Shown piece after piece: positions 6,725 through 10,152 of a DNA stretch of 10,152 nt; the stretch's first letter is position 1, and each line of letters opens with the position of its first letter. Under the pieces are notes generated by a model. That model had not been told where the DNA came from. It worked only from the letters and a program-made list of their open reading frames with translations, and did not search any database. Made by a program: the position numbers and the translations under genes. This stretch comes from Gammaproteobacteria bacterium UBA3532 (lineage in GTDB: Bacteria > Pseudomonadota > Gammaproteobacteria > Enterobacterales > UBA3532). The DNA is taken from assembly GCA_002376965.1 (NCBI GenBank), contig DFOV01000297.1, positions 1 through 10,152 of the forward strand. Direction: 5' to 3'.

Positions 6725-7881
6725 AGTTGATGCTCAAGTTTTTGAAGGTGTTGGAGTAGTTGCACGACTTCACGTTCTTTGGTTGGTGAGGCGTGCAGCA
6801 GCTCGTGAATATGTTGATGTTCTAGTTGGCAGAGTTCGTGTAGCCAGTCAATTTGTTGTGCTTCGCTCCAATCAGACCATTGGGGGACATGACGACGGGC
6901 CTTGCGGGCGATTTGCTGGCGAACGGGTTGGAGCAGGCTTTCGGGTTTCTTTTGTTGCCAGTGAAAGCGGCCGCTTGCCAGCAAGTGTTCTAGCATGCTG
7001 CGTTGCTGGGTTGAGTTGAGCCTTTGCAAGGGGCCAAAGCGGTTAAACAGCGCCCATAGCAGCAATGGGATGCTGATAAACAAGCTAATTAGCGCTGGCC
7101 AGCCGTGCTGCCATAGCAGGTCTGTTAATGGCGTAGCGCGAAACTCGTCATAAAACCATATCTGTTGGGCGGGGCGTTGGTTGGCCAGTAGCCATGCTAG
7201 ATAGGCGTTGTCATCGTTCTCAATATTCCAGTTTAGCCAGAAGCTATCATCGGTTAGTACGGTTGCCAGGCCTTTACCTACTTTGACTTGGACCAGATGG
7301 GTGCCGTTGTCATCGCTGATGGCATTAGCTATATGGTCGCCACTGGCGTCAATAACATAGTAGGGATCAAAGGCGATGGTGATCGGCGCTTGTTCTCCCA
7401 GCGCTGAGACATCGATGGCTTGAGGCTCATTGGTGACGGGGTCCTCTGAAAACGTCGATTGCTTGATACCGAGCTGGTCCAAAAAGGGATCGCCGCTTTC
7501 TTCATCCTCCTCGTCCCATAATGTCCAAACGACGGTGATGAGGTGACCGCCACTTTCTAGCCATAGCATCAAATGCTCACGATCACGTGTTGTGAGTTGT
7601 CCTTGCAGACGAGGGCTGAAGAATACACTATTTTCGGCGAGGGTTGGATCGAGAGCGGTGATACTTTTTAACTGTTCAACGTTAGCACCCGTTGTGCGGC
7701 TTATGTAGCGCTTCCAGGCAAGGTAATCGTCTTTTCTGGCTTCCTTGGAATAGCGACCACGCTCGATCTCAACAATTTTCTCGTGGGTTGAGAAAAACCA
7801 ATAGCCATATCCTGCCAGCACCAAAGCCACCAGTAGTCCAATCAGCATAAACAGTTTGGTGTCGTTATGGCTGTTCGACAT
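6721..7881 (-). CDS. DUF4350 domain membrane protein
   Basis: A 386-residue protein with two membrane helices (about 10-30 and 261-279) enclosing a domain of about 230 residues. This domain has a glutamine-amidotransferase-like pattern (NSVFFSPRLQGQLTTRDREH, then LMLWLESGGHLITV at 104-117), as in DUF4350. RGRYSKEARKDDYLAWKRYI (41-60) and the post-membrane FNRFGPLQRLN...RSMLEHLLASGRFHW (279-308) are the other family landmarks. By the two-helix layout the middle domain should be periplasmic and the C-terminal part, rich in Gln, His and Leu, cytoplasmic where it could meet the MoxR ATPase; this is inference. No enzymatic residues can be assigned. The ATG at 7881 lies 17 nt inside the DUF4129 gene and is backed by GGAGG eight bases upstream. 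An acidic run, WDEEDEESGD (122-131), stands out. The family has no established biochemical role. Confidence 0.87.
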   Translation of the reverse strand: MSNSHNDTKLFMLIGLLVALVLAGYGYWFFSTHEKIVEIERGRYSKEARKDDYLAWKRYISRTTGANVEQLKSITALDPTLAENSVFFSPRLQGQLTTRDREHLMLWLESGGHLITVVWTLWDEEDEESGDPFLDQLGIKQSTFSEDPVTNEPQAIDVSALGEQAPITIAFDPYYVIDASGDHIANAISDDNGTHLVQVKVGKGLATVLTDDSFWLNWNIENDDNAYLAWLLANQRPAQQIWFYDEFRATPLTDLLWQHGWPALISLFISIPLLLWALFNRFGPLQRLNSTQQRSMLEHLLASGRFHWQQKKPESLLQPVRQQIARKARRHVPQWSDWSEAQQIDWLHELCQLEHQHIHELLHASPTKEREVVQLLQHLQKLEHQL

Positions 7882-9370
7882 GGAACAGTCCTCCCCATTG
7901 CTGATTTAGTGCTGATAGGGTGTCTAACGACGGCGGCTTGTGGGCATAGGCTAGCGCAATCCAAGCATCGGTTAGCTCGCCAAAATACTGCGACATTGAT
8001 GGCGGAAAGTTTTGCCGCACGGCCGCCAAACATTCTCCCTCAGTTGAGCTAGGTAGAACCTTGAGTTTGCCCGTTTCGAGAAGGTGAGCGATGGTAGCGC
8101 GATACAATAGGCTCAACGCTTGGCGATAATGACCTTGTTCCAGCCAACTATTAACCTGAGCAGATATGTCATCAGGTAATGACTCGCGAGTTACATCCAT
8201 GCCAAATAAGGTGGTGGGGGGAGCATCTTGGCGTGGAGCTCTTTTCGAAAACTGGTCAATGAGGGCTTGCCAGGCGCGCATGCGATAAAGTATCCAGCCA
8301 AGTGCAGCGGCAACGGCGGCGATCAGGATGATTTTGGTGACTAAGGCTAGATCGCCCATGAATGACCATAGGTCGCTAAACCATTCGATCAGGTTTAGCA
8401 GGGTTTTAATAAACTCTCCTGGATCGGCTTCTTCTCCGTCTTCTTCTTTAGGCTCTGTTTTCTCTATCTTTTCCCAGCGAGAGCGTTCAACTTTTTCGCC
8501 AAAGTCGTCGCTGGCCATGATCTCTTCTATAATTTCTTTTGAGCGCTGTGCTGATGCTGTTTCGGCTATGGCGGTATTCGGAGAACCCCATAAGCTCAAA
8601 CCTAGGCACAGGACTAATGCACTACCTTGCAGCCAATGGCGAGCGCGCTCGGCCAGTTGCCGAAAGACCAGCTCGATGTCCCAACCCTCTAGATGGACAC
8701 GTCGGTTAAGGTATAAAGAAAAGCCTGCCGCAACATAAAAGGGTGACACCAAAGCTAATGCGCAAAAATACAAGGCGTAACACGCCCAGGCTGCGTAGTT
8801 GCTTCCTTCGATAAACAGCGTCTCAAACTCGCCTTGAAACTCTTCAGGTATAAACATAAAGGCGATGGAAGTAAGGGAGGCGAAGATGACATACTCCATG
8901 CATAAACAGGCAAAACTAAGCCAGGTGGCGTAGCTCTGTCCTCGGTTTAATACATTGAGTCGTTGAGTACGGATTTTGCCGGTGAGACCTTCGAGTAGTG
9001 ACACCGGGGCATTAAATGAGCGATTAAATGACAGGCGACGAATGGTCAGGTTAGGAAGCCATTGACCAAAGCCTGTTTTCCATGCCTGCTTTATGTCGGA
9101 TGTATTGGCTATCGGCTCGCTAAAAATATCGCGACTGATAATATACAGCGGCCAACGCTCATAAACAGGCTTGAGCCACCACAGCAGCAGATACGATAGC
9201 CAGGGATAGTAGGAAAAAAGTGCCAGTCCGAGGGCGAAAATTGGTAGAGCTATTGGTAGCCATGCTTTAAGTAATCGCCAGAACCACAGTTTGCCTAAAA
9301 CAAAGCCGATATCACAGGCTTGGGCCGGTGTGCGTTTCGCAATGGGAAATTGAAGCTTGTCCAGTTGCAT
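7865..9370 (-). CDS. DUF4129 domain multi-pass membrane protein
   Basis: A 501-residue protein with an N-terminal membrane part (helices near 36-66, 146-173, 192-218 and 246-263). A charged, Glu/Lys-rich stretch follows (about 278-320, including EKTEPKEEDGEEADPGEF), then a last helix (about 341-362) and a C-terminal DUF4129 domain. The domain is recognised by LEQGHYRQALSLLYRATIAH (410-429), followed by LLETGKLKVLPSSTEGECL (430-448), the 'g.y..AlrllYra.l..L...g......T..E' pattern. The N-terminal half has the features of the proteobacterial version (LLLWWLKPVYERWPLYIISR at 61-80, RRLSFNRSF at 111-119). By helix count the charged stretch is probably periplasmic and the DUF4129 domain cytoplasmic. 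In other bacteria DUF4129 domains occur next to or fused with transglutaminase-like proteins in MoxR/DUF58 operons, so it is a likely partner of that pair; mechanism unknown. The ATG directly follows the TAG of the SpoIIM-like gene, with AAGGGA eight or so bases upstream. Confidence 0.87.
   Translation of the reverse strand: MQLDKLQFPIAKRTPAQACDIGFVLGKLWFWRLLKAWLPIALPIFALGLALFSYYPWLSYLLLWWLKPVYERWPLYIISRDIFSEPIANTSDIKQAWKTGFGQWLPNLTIRRLSFNRSFNAPVSLLEGLTGKIRTQRLNVLNRGQSYATWLSFACLCMEYVIFASLTSIAFMFIPEEFQGEFETLFIEGSNYAAWACYALYFCALALVSPFYVAAGFSLYLNRRVHLEGWDIELVFRQLAERARHWLQGSALVLCLGLSLWGSPNTAIAETASAQRSKEIIEEIMASDDFGEKVERSRWEKIEKTEPKEEDGEEADPGEFIKTLLNLIEWFSDLWSFMGDLALVTKIILIAAVAAALGWILYRMRAWQALIDQFSKRAPRQDAPPTTLFGMDVTRESLPDDISAQVNSWLEQGHYRQALSLLYRATIAHLLETGKLKVLPSSTEGECLAAVRQNFPPSMSQYFGELTDAWIALAYAHKPPSLDTLSALNQQWGGLFHVEQP
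7890..7894 (-). promoter_or_regulatory. Strong Shine-Dalgarno for the DUF4350 gene, inside the DUF4129 gene
   Basis: GGGGAGGA on the minus strand (core GGAGG at 7894-7890) lies 8 nt before the ATG at 7881. It supports that start despite the 17-nt overlap with the preceding frame, and is the clearest ribosome-binding site in the MoxR operon. Confidence 0.7.
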
Positions 9371-10152
9371 CTATGCTTCCCTTGCGTATCCGCGACCCTG
9401 AAAGGTGAAATAAAACAACACCAGCAGCCATAGGATAGCGCCAACCAGGTATTTTCCTGAAGGTGAGACAAGGGTGTTGGGTGACCAAAAGGCTTCAATG
9501 ATAGCGGCTATAAACAGCATAAAACCGCCGCCCATCACCAATGTCAGCGCATCACGGCTAATAATGCGCAGCGCATCCAAGCGGCGATAAGGACCTGGTC
9601 TGACCAGTGGCTGGGCCATCTTAAAGCCAGCTGCGCCACAGATGACAATGGCAGTAAGCTCAAACGAACCATGACCAATGACAAAGGGCCAAAAAGTTTC
9701 GGTGTAACCTAGCTGAGTTAAATGACCGGCAACGCCACCAATGCTAAAGCCGTTATAAAGCAGAGACATGATAGTGCCTACGCCCATTAACAACCCCATC
9801 CCAAACACGCGAAAACCAATGCTGACATTGTTCCAGATATAGAAACCAAACATATAAACATCGGCCCAAGCGCCGCGTGAGCTTCCGGTGCGTTCGGCAG
9901 GGTCATACATGTTCTCCATGTTGGCTACGTGGCTTTTAGGCATCAGGCTGTAAATAAATTCGCTATCGAAATAGCACATCAGGCCCATACCTAGCCCAGG
10001 GATAAGAAAGCAAGCGAGCGATAGCCAGAATAGATTATGGTTTGCGCGTAAGGTGGCAGGAAAGCCAATCAAGAAAAAATGAATAATTTTCCACCCAGGA
10101 AAGCGCGTTTTTCGATAGAGAAGCGCATGGCCACGCAATACCATGTTGTGCA
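9371..10152 (-). CDS. SpoIIM / DUF95 family membrane protein, 5' end outside window
   Basis: The frame is open to the window edge, giving at least 259 residues. An ATG at 10144 is probably internal: the codons before it continue open (His-Asn before MVLRGHALLYR), and 'LN.LvlRGH..LYR' is an interior motif of the family, whose members are usually around 320-330 residues. About 65-70 residues are therefore expected to be missing. Four or five membrane helices can be seen (for example FWLSLACFLIPGLGMGLM, FRVFGMGLLMGVGTIMSLLY, TLVMGGGFMLFIAAIIEAF and YLVGAILWLLVLFYFTF). NGFSIGGVAGHL and WPFVIGHGSFELTAIVICGA are the diagnostic SpoIIM/DUF95 signature, including the conserved His-Gly-x-x-Glu. Despite the name, nothing here indicates sporulation; in Gram-negative bacteria this family sits in MoxR/DUF58/DUF4129 operons, as here. 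It is expected to be an inner-membrane component of that system. Its TAG directly abuts the ATG of the DUF4129 gene. Confidence 0.9.
   Translation of the reverse strand, partial: HNMVLRGHALLYRKTRFPGWKIIHFFLIGFPATLRANHNLFWLSLACFLIPGLGMGLMCYFDSEFIYSLMPKSHVANMENMYDPAERTGSSRGAWADVYMFGFYIWNNVSIGFRVFGMGLLMGVGTIMSLLYNGFSIGGVAGHLTQLGYTETFWPFVIGHGSFELTAIVICGAAGFKMAQPLVRPGPYRRLDALRIISRDALTLVMGGGFMLFIAAIIEAFWSPNTLVSPSGKYLVGAILWLLVLFYFTFQGRGYAREA

Noticed and set aside
6642..7019. 125-codon open frame on the plus strand across the DUF4350/MoxR junction
   Set aside because: Antisense to two well-supported genes; the Val/Gly-rich composition is what the opposite strand of this region would give, and no domain is visible.
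8328..8738. 136-codon open frame on the plus strand
   Set aside because: It lies wholly antisense to the DUF4129 gene. Its product is Ser/Arg-rich with no recognisable motif, and there is no convincing ribosome-binding site; it is a shadow of codon bias.
10142..10144. ATG as the true start of the SpoIIM-like gene
   Set aside because: The frame stays open upstream to the window edge, and the residues after this ATG match an interior family motif, so the gene very probably begins outside the window.
9371..10152. Sporulation function from the SpoIIM-like protein
   Set aside because: SpoIIM/DUF95 members are widespread in non-sporulating Gram-negative bacteria in MoxR operons; no sporulation gene is present here.

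Overview
The window reads as a chromosomal segment of a Gram-negative, probably gammaproteobacterial, organism. The main reasons are the close resemblance of one gene to Pseudomonas aeruginosa WbpA (O-antigen UDP-GlcNAc dehydrogenase) and a gene order SpoIIM-like / DUF4129 / DUF4350 / MoxR / DUF58 that is typical of Gammaproteobacteria. Genus cannot be decided from the sequence. Every convincing gene lies on the minus strand, so transcription runs from high to low coordinates, and almost no DNA is non-coding.

Region 1 (about 10152 down to 4365) is a tightly packed operon of five genes: a SpoIIM/DUF95 membrane protein (5' end outside the window), a DUF4129 multi-pass protein, a DUF4350 membrane-anchored protein, a MoxR-type AAA+ ATPase and a DUF58 (von Willebrand A-like) protein. 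Junctions are abutting (TAG|ATG), a 17-nt overlap, and two ATGA overlaps, so the five are probably co-transcribed and translationally coupled. They look like parts of one inner-membrane MoxR chaperone-like system: the ATPase and the vWA-like domain of DUF58 in the cytoplasm, and the membrane partners around them. The client is unknown.

Region 2 (4266-4364) is the only real intergenic gap, 99 nt. It holds a good sigma70-type promoter (perfect TATAAT) for the next operon, a short inverted repeat over its -35 box, and no convincing terminator for the upstream operon.

Region 3 (4265 down to 1) is a surface-polysaccharide operon, visibly richer in A+T than region 1. It starts with wbpA (UDP-N-acetylglucosamine 6-dehydrogenase, TTG start), followed by a class I SAM methyltransferase, a stand-alone LPG-synthase-type (UPF0104) membrane protein, a second SAM methyltransferase, and the N-terminal 171 codons of a GT-B glycosyltransferase that runs off the left edge. 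WbpA would supply an N-acetylhexosaminuronic acid precursor; the others would transfer sugars, methylate, or move lipid-linked material. The rest of the cluster (other sugar-nucleotide enzymes, polymerase, flippase/export) should lie to the left.

No RNA gene, insertion sequence, CRISPR array or obviously broken gene was seen. Apart from the 99-nt gap there is no gene-free stretch.
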